Positions 7,217 through 15,147 of a stretch of DNA of 28,285 nt are shown piece after piece. The notes beneath the pieces are model-generated. The model did not search any database and had not been told where the DNA came from. It saw only the letters and a list, made by a program, of their open reading frames with translations. This DNA is from Streptococcus mitis. Its GTDB lineage: Bacteria > Bacillota > Bacilli > Lactobacillales > Streptococcaceae. Each line of letters begins with the position of its first letter. Position 1 is the first letter of the stretch. The DNA is taken from the NCBI GenBank assembly GCA_018364455.1, contig JAGZLW010000022.1, positions 1 through 28,285 on the forward strand, in the 5' to 3' direction. The position numbers were made by a program, and so were the translations under genes.

Positions 7217-9424
7217 TCATTTCTTTCTAATTTGTCCAGCTATTTTAATCGTTGAACCATTCATGTGTTTGACACGCGCAGCGATTTCCTTGTGACGTCC
7301 ATTAACCATCGGACGCGCTTGAGGATTACCTAGGTAGCCACAAGTTCGTTTGACCACATCTACTGTTTTAGGGTCGCTATTGCCACAGTTTGGACAAGCA
7401 AATCCTCTCTCAGTTGGTTCAAAATCCCCTTCAAAGTCACACTTATAGCAACGGTCAATTGGAGTATTAGTGCCCAAATAACCCACACGGTCATAAGCAT
7501 AATCCCAGACAGCTTCCAGGGCCTTTGGATTTTGTTGAAGAACTGGATACTCACAATAGTGGATGAAACCACCTGACGCACCTGCTTCTGGATAGACTTT
7601 CTCAAAGTCCAATTTTTCAAACGGTGTTGGATTTTTACGAACATCGTAGTGGAAAGAGTTAGTGTAGTATTCCTTGTCTGTGATATCAGGAATAGAGCCG
7701 AACTTCTCTGTATCTAGTCGGCAGAAACGGTCTGTCAAACTTTCGGACGGCGTTGAGTAGATAGAGAAATGGTAGCCATATTGGTCAGACCACTCTTCTA
7801 CACGGCGTTTCATATCGCGAATGATATCCAGCGTGAATTCCTTGGCTTCTGGATTGTGTTCCCAGCTATTTCCAAAGAAGACAGTAGCCACTTCATACAA
7901 ACCGATATAGCCCAGCGAAACTGTTGCCCGACGATTCTTAAAGAGCTGGTCAACACTTTCTTCTTTACCTAGACGATGGCCAAAAGCACCGTACTGATAA
8001 AGAATAGGAGCATTTGCCGGTGTCGCTTCCTTGGTTCGTTCGACACGGTAAACCAGAGCATCTTCTGCGATATTCATACGTTCGTTGAAGATTTCCCAGA
8101 ACTTATTCATGTCGCCCTCAGACTCGAGGGCGATACGAGGTAAGTTAACTGTCACAACACCCAGGTTCATCCGACCTGAATTGACTTCTACACCATTCTC
8201 ATCCTTCCATCCTTGGAGGAACGAACGGCAGCCCATAGGAACCTTGAAAGAACCAGTCAACTCAATAATCTTATCATAGGACAAAACATCCGGATACATC
8301 CGCTTGGTTGCACACTCTAGAGCCAACTGCTTGATGTCGTAGTTTGGAGTTCCTTCCTCTAAGTTGAGTCCTCTTTTAAGCGTGAAGATAAGTTTAGGGA
8401 AGATAGCTGTGCGGTGTTCTGAACCAAGCCCATTGATACGAATGTTTAAAATCGCCTTTTGAATTTCACGCTCAAAACGATTGGTTCCTAGACCAAAACC
8501 TAGCGAAGTAAAAGGTGTTTGTCCATTTGAAGTGAAGAGAGTGTTGATTTCATACTCGAGAGATTGCATGGCATCATAAATGTCCTTTTGCGTTTTCTTC
8601 CAAGCGTAATCTTCCCGTTTTTCAGGCAAAACCCATTCTTCCGCATCTTTGAGGTGTTTTTGGTAATTCTTCTCTGCATAAGGCGCCAAGACTTCATCGA
8701 TACGGTCAGCTGAACAGCCTCCATACTGGCTAGAAGCAACGTTGGCGATGATTTGGGAAATCTGAGCTGTCGCAGTCTGAATAGACTTGGGACTTTCTAC
8801 CTCTGCATTTCCAATCTTAAAACCATTTTCCAACATCCCCTTGAAATCAATCAAACAGCAGTTGGTCATAGGTGTATAGGGACTGTAGTCCAAATCGTGA
8901 TAGTGGATATCTCCCTTTTGGTGAGCATTGGCTACATGCTTAGGCAGCATTTGCAGTCCGATTGACTTTCCAACAATCCCTGCCGTCAAATCACGCTGGG
9001 TATTAAAAACATCGCTGTCTTTATTTGCATTTTCGTTAACAACCGCCTGGTCTTTGTCGAGAAGTTTATGGATACTAAAGTTGATATCTGTCGCTTTCGA
9101 GCGTTCAAAATCCCTCTGTGTCCGATAAGTAATATACTCCTCAGCCAACGCATATTCTTTGGCTTCAAGGAGTTCATGTTCTACGATATTTTGAATTTCA
9201 TAAATCTTAACTCCCTTTGGAAAGCGACTATGAATTTCTGTGACAATTCGCTCGGTCAGAGCATTTAGGCGCTTTTCAACCAAGGGTGTCACATCCATAA
9301 CCTTGTCAGCCGCCTTGTGGAGAGCCTTGTCAATCTTGTCCACATCAAATACAACACGTCTCCCATCTCGTTTTTCAACGAAGAGGGTTGGTAGAGTTGT
9401 AATTTTTTCTTCTAGTGCAATCAT
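7217..9424 (-). CDS. nrdD: anaerobic ribonucleoside-triphosphate reductase (class III)
   Basis: The large subunit of the oxygen-sensitive ribonucleotide reductase, which makes dNTPs from NTPs under anaerobiosis. An N-terminal ATP-cone (VEKRDGRRVVFDVDKIDKAL, about residues 15-34) is followed by the 10-stranded barrel. A Cys4 zinc site (CYKC...CPNC) lies near the end, and the glycyl-radical motif RTCGYLG has its radical glycine at about residue 696. ATG codons exist at 9430 and 9424. The second, giving 735 residues, has proper spacing from AGAAAAGAG, whereas the first would touch it. First gene of an operon with nrdG, which activates it. Confidence 0.97.
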   Translation of the reverse strand: MIALEEKITTLPTLFVEKRDGRRVVFDVDKIDKALHKAADKVMDVTPLVEKRLNALTERIVTEIHSRFPKGVKIYEIQNIVEHELLEAKEYALAEEYITYRTQRDFERSKATDINFSIHKLLDKDQAVVNENANKDSDVFNTQRDLTAGIVGKSIGLQMLPKHVANAHQKGDIHYHDLDYSPYTPMTNCCLIDFKGMLENGFKIGNAEVESPKSIQTATAQISQIIANVASSQYGGCSADRIDEVLAPYAEKNYQKHLKDAEEWVLPEKREDYAWKKTQKDIYDAMQSLEYEINTLFTSNGQTPFTSLGFGLGTNRFEREIQKAILNIRINGLGSEHRTAIFPKLIFTLKRGLNLEEGTPNYDIKQLALECATKRMYPDVLSYDKIIELTGSFKVPMGCRSFLQGWKDENGVEVNSGRMNLGVVTVNLPRIALESEGDMNKFWEIFNERMNIAEDALVYRVERTKEATPANAPILYQYGAFGHRLGKEESVDQLFKNRRATVSLGYIGLYEVATVFFGNSWEHNPEAKEFTLDIIRDMKRRVEEWSDQYGYHFSIYSTPSESLTDRFCRLDTEKFGSIPDITDKEYYTNSFHYDVRKNPTPFEKLDFEKVYPEAGASGGFIHYCEYPVLQQNPKALEAVWDYAYDRVGYLGTNTPIDRCYKCDFEGDFEPTERGFACPNCGNSDPKTVDVVKRTCGYLGNPQARPMVNGRHKEIAARVKHMNGSTIKIAGQIRKK

Positions 9425-9461
9425 ATGCATGCTCTTTTCTAAAATGTTCTTTCTAAAAAGT

Positions 9462-9489
9462 ATTATACCACTCTAAAAAGAAAAATCAA
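9462..9489 (-). promoter_or_regulatory. nrdD promoter
   Basis: Minus-strand -10 TATAAT (9462-9467) with an upstream TGG (extended -10), and -35 TTGATT (9484-9489) at 16-bp spacing. The start point would be near 9455, about 30 nt before the nrdD ATG. The -35 overlaps the promoter-proximal NrdR-like box. Confidence 0.8.
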
Positions 9490-9541
9490 TATCTTGTGTT
9501 AAAAATCCTAAAATTTTTAAAAATACACAAGATATTGATTT
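9483..9541 (-). promoter_or_regulatory. paired NrdR-like boxes / terminator-like inverted repeat
   Basis: A perfect 17-bp inverted repeat (9483-9499 and 9525-9541) with a 25-nt AT-rich centre. Each arm contains a 16-mer, ACACAAGATATTGATT, that agrees at 13 of 16 positions with an NrdR-box form ACACAATATATTGTGT. The boxes are 41 bp apart centre to centre, close to four helical turns, as expected for tandem NrdR boxes. One arm covers the nrdD -35, which fits repression. In minus-strand RNA the same repeat is a hairpin followed by TTTTTCTTTTT, so it could also terminate ccs4 transcription. Confidence 0.65.
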
Positions 9542-9543
9542 AG

Positions 9544-11082
9544 TTATTTAATTTTATAAACTTTAAACTCTGAGTAATCTGTCTTTACTGGTTGGTAATT
9601 TTCTTTCAAAATTGTTTCCACTTCAGACCAGACTGCTACCTTATCATTCACCACAATCACCTTAGGTTGTTTTTCTTTCAAGTCATTGAGTAGCTTATTC
9701 CGATTTTCCTCAGTTGCTGTATAGTGCAACGGGGACAAAATAGCCGATGGCGACAAGCGCTCACTCTTACGATAAAGAGTTGCAGTATCATCCCATGCAT
9801 AGATAGCATCTTCCGTACTTGTCTCCTCTTTCACCAAATCAGCAAGACGATCACGTTCTTGATAAGGTACCGGATAAAGGACAAACCTCATCAAAAAAGG
9901 AACAGCCAAAAGATATAACAAAGTTAAAATCGGTAGGTAAAGATTTCCTTTAGTATAGCGATGCCAGAGACTAACAGGCTCTTCTCTGCGTCTTCTTCTA
10001 ACGCTACGACCACTCTGTTGCCCCTTGATATTGGACACTAAAAGCAGAAGAAAGACAGGGAAAATGAGCATCAAACGGGATGCATGTAGAGGATCCTGTG
10101 TAAAGAAAATCACTACCAAACCTAAAATCAGGAACAAACTCGCAGGCACTGAGATGACATATAGTTTAGAGGATTTAGATTGAAAGAGACCTAAAAAGAT
10201 AAAAACCAAAACTCCCATGCCAAGAGCCAACAACCCATAAAACAAAACATTTTCTAACAATGCCGAAACAGAAGTCAAACGAATGGAATGAATTGGATAC
10301 AAAATTCCACTAATCGCATCCTCAAAACTTCCTGTTGCAACACTATAGTAGGCAGTTGGATAAAAGACAAGTGAAAAACCTAAAGCCACTGCAAGAAACT
10401 GATAAAATCCATGTGCAAAGCGTCTATGCCCAAGGTTAAAGACCAACAAGCCTAAACTCACTACAGCAATAAACAGGAGCGATGACAAGGGAGCAAAGAA
10501 AAATCCGCCTGCCAAAGCCAGCCCAATCCGTACAAATCCCTTATCTTGGCTTGGATTGCTTAGGTAAGCCGCAACTAAACTAAAGGCCGCGAATAAGAAA
10601 GGAAGCGCTAAAAGAGTCGCATATCCTCCACCAAACGCAAGACCTGTAACCAGCATGTAAAAAATAGTCACCAGTTGTCCAGCTTGGTCTCCTTGCTCTG
10701 TCAAGATGTCCGCCGATCGAAAGAGGAAAAATCCTCCTGCTACCAAGGCTAACCACTCAAAAATGGCAAAGAAAAATCCGCCCTGAATCACATAAGTCAG
10801 CAAATAATAAAGCAAACCTTGACTTCCATAATAGTCGCTGTAAATTTTCCCTGTCTGATGAAGGGCCCAACCTGCATAAAAATCCTGCACTTCCTGTGCA
10901 CTCATTAAATCGAGTAATAGCGGTACTCCTAGAGTTATCACCGTTACAAGCGTACTCCATAGTAAAATTTTCACCAAAGGAAGACGACTTGATTCACGAT
11001 GATGCGATTCTTGTTCGATTTGGTATTCTAGAGGTTCACGATTCTCCTGATGAACTTCTTCTACTCTACCATACACACTCAT
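9544..11082 (-). CDS. ccs4: competence-induced polytopic membrane protein Ccs4
   Basis: A 512-residue integral membrane protein. About 60 hydrophilic N-terminal residues are followed by many hydrophobic spans and a C-terminal extracytoplasmic domain of about 110 residues (from VPYQERDRLADLVKEETSTE). The layout, with an early GKIYSDYYGSQGLLYY loop, resembles GT-C-type glycosyltransferases, but no catalytic signature can be assigned. The ATG at 11082 is chosen because AGGAGAAACG precedes it; a TTG further upstream is not supported. Located behind a sigma-X box and a 47-aa ORF, it matches my memory of the late competence gene ccs4. Its role in competence is unknown. Confidence 0.8.
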   Translation of the reverse strand: MSVYGRVEEVHQENREPLEYQIEQESHHRESSRLPLVKILLWSTLVTVITLGVPLLLDLMSAQEVQDFYAGWALHQTGKIYSDYYGSQGLLYYLLTYVIQGGFFFAIFEWLALVAGGFFLFRSADILTEQGDQAGQLVTIFYMLVTGLAFGGGYATLLALPFLFAAFSLVAAYLSNPSQDKGFVRIGLALAGGFFFAPLSSLLFIAVVSLGLLVFNLGHRRFAHGFYQFLAVALGFSLVFYPTAYYSVATGSFEDAISGILYPIHSIRLTSVSALLENVLFYGLLALGMGVLVFIFLGLFQSKSSKLYVISVPASLFLILGLVVIFFTQDPLHASRLMLIFPVFLLLLVSNIKGQQSGRSVRRRRREEPVSLWHRYTKGNLYLPILTLLYLLAVPFLMRFVLYPVPYQERDRLADLVKEETSTEDAIYAWDDTATLYRKSERLSPSAILSPLHYTATEENRNKLLNDLKEKQPKVIVVNDKVAVWSEVETILKENYQPVKTDYSEFKVYKIK

Positions 11083-11112
11083 ATCGTTTCTCCTATTCAA
11101 TTTATCTGTCTT

Positions 11113-11141
11113 AGTATATCAAAAAGTCTTAGGATTGTCAG
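11113..11141 (-). promoter_or_regulatory. possible sigma-A promoter of ccs4
   Basis: Within the 3' end of the 47-aa ORF, minus-strand CTGACA (11136-11141) and TATACT (11113-11118) are 17 bp apart, each five of six to consensus. Transcription would start just ahead of the ccs4 SD. It could supply basal ccs4 expression outside competence. Confidence 0.5.
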
Positions 11142-11262
11142 CTTGCGATGGGTGTTTGAGTGATTTTTTGCATAGTTTCACAAAGGTTTCAATTTCTCGA
11201 AATCGGTGTAAATGTGTCTGTTTAAATATCATGATATAATCCAATTCTTTCTGAGTCAGCAT
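11119..11262 (-). CDS. 47-aa competence-operon protein
   Basis: A 47-codon ORF starting ATG at 11262 with a very strong SD (AGGAGG, 4 nt spacing), about 20 nt after the sigma-X box. The product starts MLTQKELDYIMIFKQTHLHR, is basic with one cysteine near residue 31, and looks helical; no signal peptide or membrane span. It is the first gene of the sigma-X unit and is followed 36 bp later by ccs4. Its strong SD and position argue that it is translated during competence. No family recognised. Confidence 0.75.
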   Translation of the reverse strand: MLTQKELDYIMIFKQTHLHRFREIETFVKLCKKSLKHPSQADNPKTF

Positions 11263-11281
11263 CGTTCCTCCTACATCTTCT

Positions 11282-11289
11282 TATTCGTA
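11282..11289 (-). promoter_or_regulatory. sigma-X (ComX) competence box
   Basis: The minus strand reads TACGAATA, an exact match to the cin-box/com-box recognised by the alternative sigma factor ComX in streptococci. It lies just after the cls terminator and about 20 nt before the start codon of the 47-aa ORF, as in known late competence promoters. The match is exact and well placed, so I rate this highly. Confidence 0.88.
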
Positions 11290-11295
11290 AAAGAC

Positions 11296-11330
11296 AAGAA
11301 AAATAGGACTGGTTTGTGTCCTCAGTCCTA
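11296..11330 (-). terminator. cls terminator
   Basis: In minus-strand RNA a 7-bp stem UAGGACU/AGUCCUA (11324-11330 with 11304-11310) is followed by UUUUUCUUG. It starts only a few bases after the cls stop and separates cls from the sigma-X unit. Confidence 0.85.
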
Positions 11331-11336
11331 GATTTC

Positions 11337-12869
11337 TTATAAGATAGGGGCAAATAACTGGGCAATTTCCTTAATCAATTTTTGGTACCAGCTATTTTTT
11401 ATCGTATGAGCAAAAATTTCTTGCGATACTGAAAAAATCTCCTCAAAATCTTTTTGAATCTCAGTGATTGATTCTGTTTTATATAGCAAGACTGCATTTT
11501 CATAGTGGTGAAGCAAACTTCTATAATCTAAGTTAATGGTTCCAACTGCAGCAAAGTCCTTATCCACTAGGATTTGTTTACTGTGGATAAAGCCTGGACT
11601 ATACTCAAAAATCCTTACTCCTGCTGACAACAAATCCGGATAGGCCCCTCTTGTGATGAGTTGGATTAATTTCTTATCTGGAATGAAAGGAGTCACGATG
11701 CGGACATCGACACCCCTCATGGCCGCATTTTTAATACTCTCTGTTAAGTCATAGTCAATAATCAAATAGGGCGTTGTGATATAGACTGAATCAGTGGCCT
11801 GATTAATCAAACTTTGATAGACTTTTTTCCCTACCTGGGTACGGAAGATGGGCTTGGGTCCACTACCGTAAGGAATGCAGAGACCTTGGCCAGAACAAGG
11901 CTGATTTTCCAAGTGATACTGGTCAAAATCGCTGATTTCCCCACGATTGATGTACCAAGTCATCAAAAAGAGACGGGTGAGAGCCTTGACACCAGGGCCA
12001 TCTAAGCGAATCCCACTGTCCTTCCAGTAGCCAAAGCGTTCTACATGGTTGATGTACTCATCAGCTAAGTTAATACCTCCTGTATAAGCTACCTGACCAT
12101 CTATGACAAGGATTTTCCGATGGTCCCGATTGTTGTAAGCCACCGTCAAGCGAGGAACCACCTTGTTAAATTTATGGGCTTCAATTCCTCGACTACGAAG
12201 TTGAATAGTATAGTCTCCAGGTAAAGTCGCCATACAGCCTATATCATCATAGAGCATCTTGACCTCTACACCCTGAGCTGCCTTTTGCTCTAGTATTTCT
12301 AGTATGCTATTCCACATCAAACCTTCTTCGACAATATAATACTCTAGAAAGATAAACTTTTCAGCTTTCTTGAGGTCTTCCAACATATATTGCCACATGC
12401 TTTCACCCGAAGAAAAGAATTGTGAGTCTGTTCGATCATAGACATCGGCGTTACTATCCATACTTAACAAAGATTTGATAACTCCGTAAGCCGCCTTATC
12501 ATCTTCCTTCAATTTCTGGCGGAGAGCTTTACTGTTATCCTCCCGAAAATGCATAGAACCAAGTTTGTCCAACTGTTTGATTTCTTTTTTGGACAATCGC
12601 CTTTCACCAAACATCAGATAGAGCAAAGGACCAATAACAGGAACAAAAGTTACCACTAACCACATCACCTTGCTTTCAGGCGCCATGGAACGATTGACAA
12701 TCGCTACGATAGTCGCCATACTCATAAAGATTAAGAGAATAACCCAAAGAATAGGGGCCATACGCCCTAAATAAAGAAAGAGACCAAAAACAAGACACAG
12801 TTCAAGTAGCATAATCGAAAGACTAAAGCCATACTTGGACATCAATAATTGAAATTTTCTATATTTCAT
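11337..12869 (-). CDS. cls: cardiolipin synthase
   Basis: A 510-residue phospholipase-D-type cardiolipin synthase, which condenses two phosphatidylglycerols into cardiolipin and glycerol at the membrane. N-terminal hydrophobic spans (about 17-34, 38-58 and 68-87) are followed by two HKD motifs: H250-K252-D257 (HRKILVID) and H429-K431-D436 (HSKQILVD), both complete. The ATG at 12869 has an ideal AAGGAGGGG SD. An in-frame extension upstream would run through the predicted promoter and is rejected. It stands alone between terminators. Confidence 0.95.
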   Translation of the reverse strand: MKYRKFQLLMSKYGFSLSIMLLELCLVFGLFLYLGRMAPILWVILLIFMSMATIVAIVNRSMAPESKVMWLVVTFVPVIGPLLYLMFGERRLSKKEIKQLDKLGSMHFREDNSKALRQKLKEDDKAAYGVIKSLLSMDSNADVYDRTDSQFFSSGESMWQYMLEDLKKAEKFIFLEYYIVEEGLMWNSILEILEQKAAQGVEVKMLYDDIGCMATLPGDYTIQLRSRGIEAHKFNKVVPRLTVAYNNRDHRKILVIDGQVAYTGGINLADEYINHVERFGYWKDSGIRLDGPGVKALTRLFLMTWYINRGEISDFDQYHLENQPCSGQGLCIPYGSGPKPIFRTQVGKKVYQSLINQATDSVYITTPYLIIDYDLTESIKNAAMRGVDVRIVTPFIPDKKLIQLITRGAYPDLLSAGVRIFEYSPGFIHSKQILVDKDFAAVGTINLDYRSLLHHYENAVLLYKTESITEIQKDFEEIFSVSQEIFAHTIKNSWYQKLIKEIAQLFAPIL

Positions 12870-12915
12870 ATCCCCTCCTTGATAGTTTGAATGATAAAAA
12901 CAGGTAATTAATACT

Positions 12916-12945
12916 AGTATAACGCAGGTATTCGGTAGAAGGCAA
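12916..12945 (-). promoter_or_regulatory. cls promoter
   Basis: Minus-strand TTGCCT (12940-12945) and TATACT (12916-12921) with 18-bp spacing, about 45 bp upstream of the cls ATG and directly after the terminator of the preceding gene. The -35 is a moderate match. Confidence 0.6.
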
Positions 12946-12968
12946 GTATTTATAATCATTTTTCTGAG

Positions 12969-13000
12969 CAAAAGCAAAAGAGACCGAAAATTCCAGTCTC
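12969..13000 (-). terminator. terminator after the lipoprotein gene
   Basis: Minus-strand RNA forms a 7-bp stem GAGACUG/CGGUCUC (12994-13000 with 12980-12986, one G-U) followed by UUUUGCUUUUG. It lies 9 bp past the lipoprotein stop, closing the folC-lipoprotein unit. Confidence 0.8.
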
Positions 13001-13008
13001 CTCCTAGT

Positions 13009-13446
13009 CTATTTTGATAAAACGATGCAATCAAACGCTTCTCTATCCATATCGTCGATAATCATCTGGTTGCCATTGATTGCATAAATCTTGACATCAT
13101 CACCAATAATCATGCGTTGATTAGCAGCGTCAAAGCTAACCTGCTTGATTTCTTGTTCCCCGTCAGTTTCTACCTGAGTCCAGGTGCCAGTTGTTTCAGT
13201 TACCACTAAAATGATGCGGTCTCCTTCGTCCTGACCAGTATAAGTTCCATCAATATTAGTTGGTTGAGCCTCGGGCGCATTTTGTGAAGAACTTGTCGTT
13301 ACCTGGTTTGTATTTTCTGTGGAAGATGAAGCAGCAGATTGTGATTGCTGAGTTTGTTGTGTTTGCGGTTGAGCTGCTGGTTGTTGAACCTGTTGAACTC
13401 TTTGTGAACAAGCTACTAAGAGACTAAGACTTGCTAGAGAGGTCAA
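13009..13446 (-). CDS. Gln/Ser-rich lipoprotein of unknown function
   Basis: A 145-residue putative lipoprotein. A short hydrophobic stretch ends in the lipobox LVAC (Cys13). A low-complexity Gln/Ser/Thr linker (about residues 16-65) follows, then a small C-terminal domain with IDGTYTGQDEGDRIILVV and GDDVKIYAINGNQMIIDD, probably beta-rich and possibly calycin-like. The only in-frame start is a TTG overlapping the folC stop (TTGA), and the resulting signal peptide has no positive n-region. The start or an early frameshift is therefore in question (see findings). I recall a pneumococcal lipoprotein at this position. Confidence 0.75.
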   Translation of the reverse strand: MTSLASLSLLVACSQRVQQVQQPAAQPQTQQTQQSQSAASSSTENTNQVTTSSSQNAPEAQPTNIDGTYTGQDEGDRIILVVTETTGTWTQVETDGEQEIKQVSFDAANQRMIIGDDVKIYAINGNQMIIDDMDREAFDCIVLSK

Positions 13447-14693
13447 TTTATCTGCTCATGCCCCAGTATGTCGCTCCGTACTTCTGAAATAAAATAGAGA
13501 GATCCTGTAATGAACAACAAATCCTGGGCATCTGCCCTTTCTTCAAAATCGCTAATAAATTTTCGGTAAGAAGAAACTATATCGTAACCTGTTACATCCG
13601 TCTCATCTAAAGAACCTTGATAGTCAAAACCAGTCACCTTGAGTTCCACCTGAGGTAAATTTTCAGTCAGATAACCCAACATTCCTTGATAATCCTTCCG
13701 TTTCAAGGCTCCAAAGAGGATTTGAGGACGATATCCTTCCTGCTCTTTTTCTTTGATAAACTCCACCAGGCGAGTCAAGGCAGGGAGGTTATGGGCACCG
13801 TCCAAGTATATCTGAGGGCGAATACGCTCCAAGCGACCAGCCCAATGGGTCTTCTCCAAAGCCTTTCTTACAACCTGCTCATCAACAGATTCCTTTCTTT
13901 CTCCCATAAAAAGAAGAAAAGTTTGCAACGCCAAAGCTGCATTTTCCTGCTGATAAGCTCCTTCTAAGCCTATTTTCAACTGCGAAATATTTAGTAAAGA
14001 ACTTGAAAAATCCCCATTCAGCATTGAAAAATCTTGGCTTGCCTGATAAAGGTCAACAGCTAAAGATTCGGCTTTTTTCTGACAGACAAGCCTAGCTTCT
14101 GGAGGCAATTTCGCAATCACTGCCTTTTTACCAGCCTTGAAAATACCAGCTTTCTGCTCTGCAATTGCTTCTAGACTATCACCCAAGGTTTCTTGATGAT
14201 CGAACCCGATGGAGGTGATGACAGCAATCTCTCCAGTTACCACATTAGTCGTGTCAAGTAAGCCTCCAATTCCCACTTCTAATAAAACCAAATCCACCTC
14301 TTGCTCTCTAAAATAAAGAAAAGCAATCAAGGTCAGCAATTCAAAAAAGGACAACTGATCATGGGTTTGCAGAAGCGTTTTTTCCATCTCCTTGACCTGC
14401 TCAGCTAAACGGATGAAGTCTGTGTCTGCTATAGGTTGCCCACTAATGCAGATTCGGTCATTGATGGAAATGATATGAGGGGAGGTAAAGGTCGCAACTT
14501 TTTTGCCATGCCCCATAAATAACTCCCTCATAAAAGCAATGGTAGATCCTTTCCCATTAGTCCCTGTTACGTGGATAATAGGGTAAGACTGCTCAGGATT
14601 TCCTAACAAATCCACCGCTTGTTGCATTCGGCCCAAACCTGATCGAAAATTCAAACCAATCCGACTATGAAGCCATTCTTCTACTTCAAACAT
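13443..14693 (-). CDS. folC: folylpolyglutamate synthase / dihydrofolate synthase
   Basis: A 416-residue Mur-ligase-fold enzyme that adds glutamate to folates (and, in bifunctional forms, to dihydropteroate), in the cytosol. The P-loop VTGTNGKGST spans residues 42-51. The LVLLEVGIGGLLDTTN block with its metal-binding glutamate, the IGFDHQETLG histidine motif and YLDGAHNLPAL near residue 300 are all intact. The ATG at 14693 has AAAGGAG at good spacing; an ATG 6 bp upstream abuts the SD. Streptococci often carry a second folC in the sul operon, so the exact split of activities is uncertain. It overlaps the following lipoprotein gene by 4 nt. Confidence 0.94.
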   Translation of the reverse strand: MFEVEEWLHSRIGLNFRSGLGRMQQAVDLLGNPEQSYPIIHVTGTNGKGSTIAFMRELFMGHGKKVATFTSPHIISINDRICISGQPIADTDFIRLAEQVKEMEKTLLQTHDQLSFFELLTLIAFLYFREQEVDLVLLEVGIGGLLDTTNVVTGEIAVITSIGFDHQETLGDSLEAIAEQKAGIFKAGKKAVIAKLPPEARLVCQKKAESLAVDLYQASQDFSMLNGDFSSSLLNISQLKIGLEGAYQQENAALALQTFLLFMGERKESVDEQVVRKALEKTHWAGRLERIRPQIYLDGAHNLPALTRLVEFIKEKEQEGYRPQILFGALKRKDYQGMLGYLTENLPQVELKVTGFDYQGSLDETDVTGYDIVSSYRKFISDFEERADAQDLLFITGSLYFISEVRSDILGHEQIN

Positions 14694-14745
14694 ACACATC
14701 TCCTTTATAAAAGTCTAATCAATTACCTAGCAAAATTCCGTAGAT

Positions 14746-14779
14746 AACAAAACGAGGCCAGGATTTTCGTCCCGACCTC
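14746..14779 (-). terminator. terminator between hairpin array and folC
   Basis: Minus-strand RNA forms a 10-bp stem between GAGGUCGGGA (14770-14779) and UCCUGGCCUC (14754-14763), including two G-U pairs, with loop CGAAAA, followed by GUUUUGUUAU. It lies about 55 bp ahead of folC and about 40 bp past the last repeat of the array, so any transcript of the array should stop here. Confidence 0.75.
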
Positions 14780-14821
14780 TTACCTGGTTAGCTAATAACT
14801 AGCCACTATGAATATTAACTT

Positions 14822-15147
14822 GGGCTAAAAACATCCACTGGATGTTCCAACTCTTCCAATTTCTAGGAGTTGGGGTGATACAGTCTCCCAGACTACCTGC
14901 TCTTTCTTTTTTCTAAAAGCAGGGCTAAAAACATCCCCCGGACTTACCAGTTCTCTCTTATTTTAAGGAACTGGGGTAAAAATGTTCACTGGATGTGCCT
15001 GCGTTTCTATTTTCTAGCGCAGGGCTAAACACGTCCACTGGACGTTCCAACTCTTCCAATTTCTAGGAGTTGGGGTGATACAGTCTCCCAGACTACCTGC
15101 GTTTCTATTTTCTAGCGCAGGGCTAAAAACGTCCCCCAGACGTTTTT
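14822..15147. repeat. array of alternating covarying hairpins (about 50-bp unit)
   Basis: Six degenerate units of 49-51 bp fill the gap between DUF1292 and folC. Each has a long-arm hairpin and a short-arm hairpin. Long arms are CCAACTC/GAGTTGG (14847, 15047), CCTGCT/AGCAGG (14896), CCAGTTC/GAACTGG (14947) and CCTGCG/CGCAGG (14998, 15096). Short arms are AACATCC/GGATGTT, AGTCT/AGACT, ACGTCC/GGACGT and AACGTC/GACGTT. Pairing is kept while the sequence changes. A 57-bp block (14844-14900) recurs exactly at 15044-15100. No ORF of note lies inside. Confidence 0.8.

Noticed and set aside
12870..13034. 55-residue N-terminal extension of cls
   Set aside because: It crosses the predicted cls promoter and runs up to the preceding terminator, while the ATG at 12869 has an ideal SD.
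14822..15147. CRISPR array
   Set aside because: The 50-bp units are degenerate, spacers are not unique, and both parts form hairpins; no cas genes are nearby.
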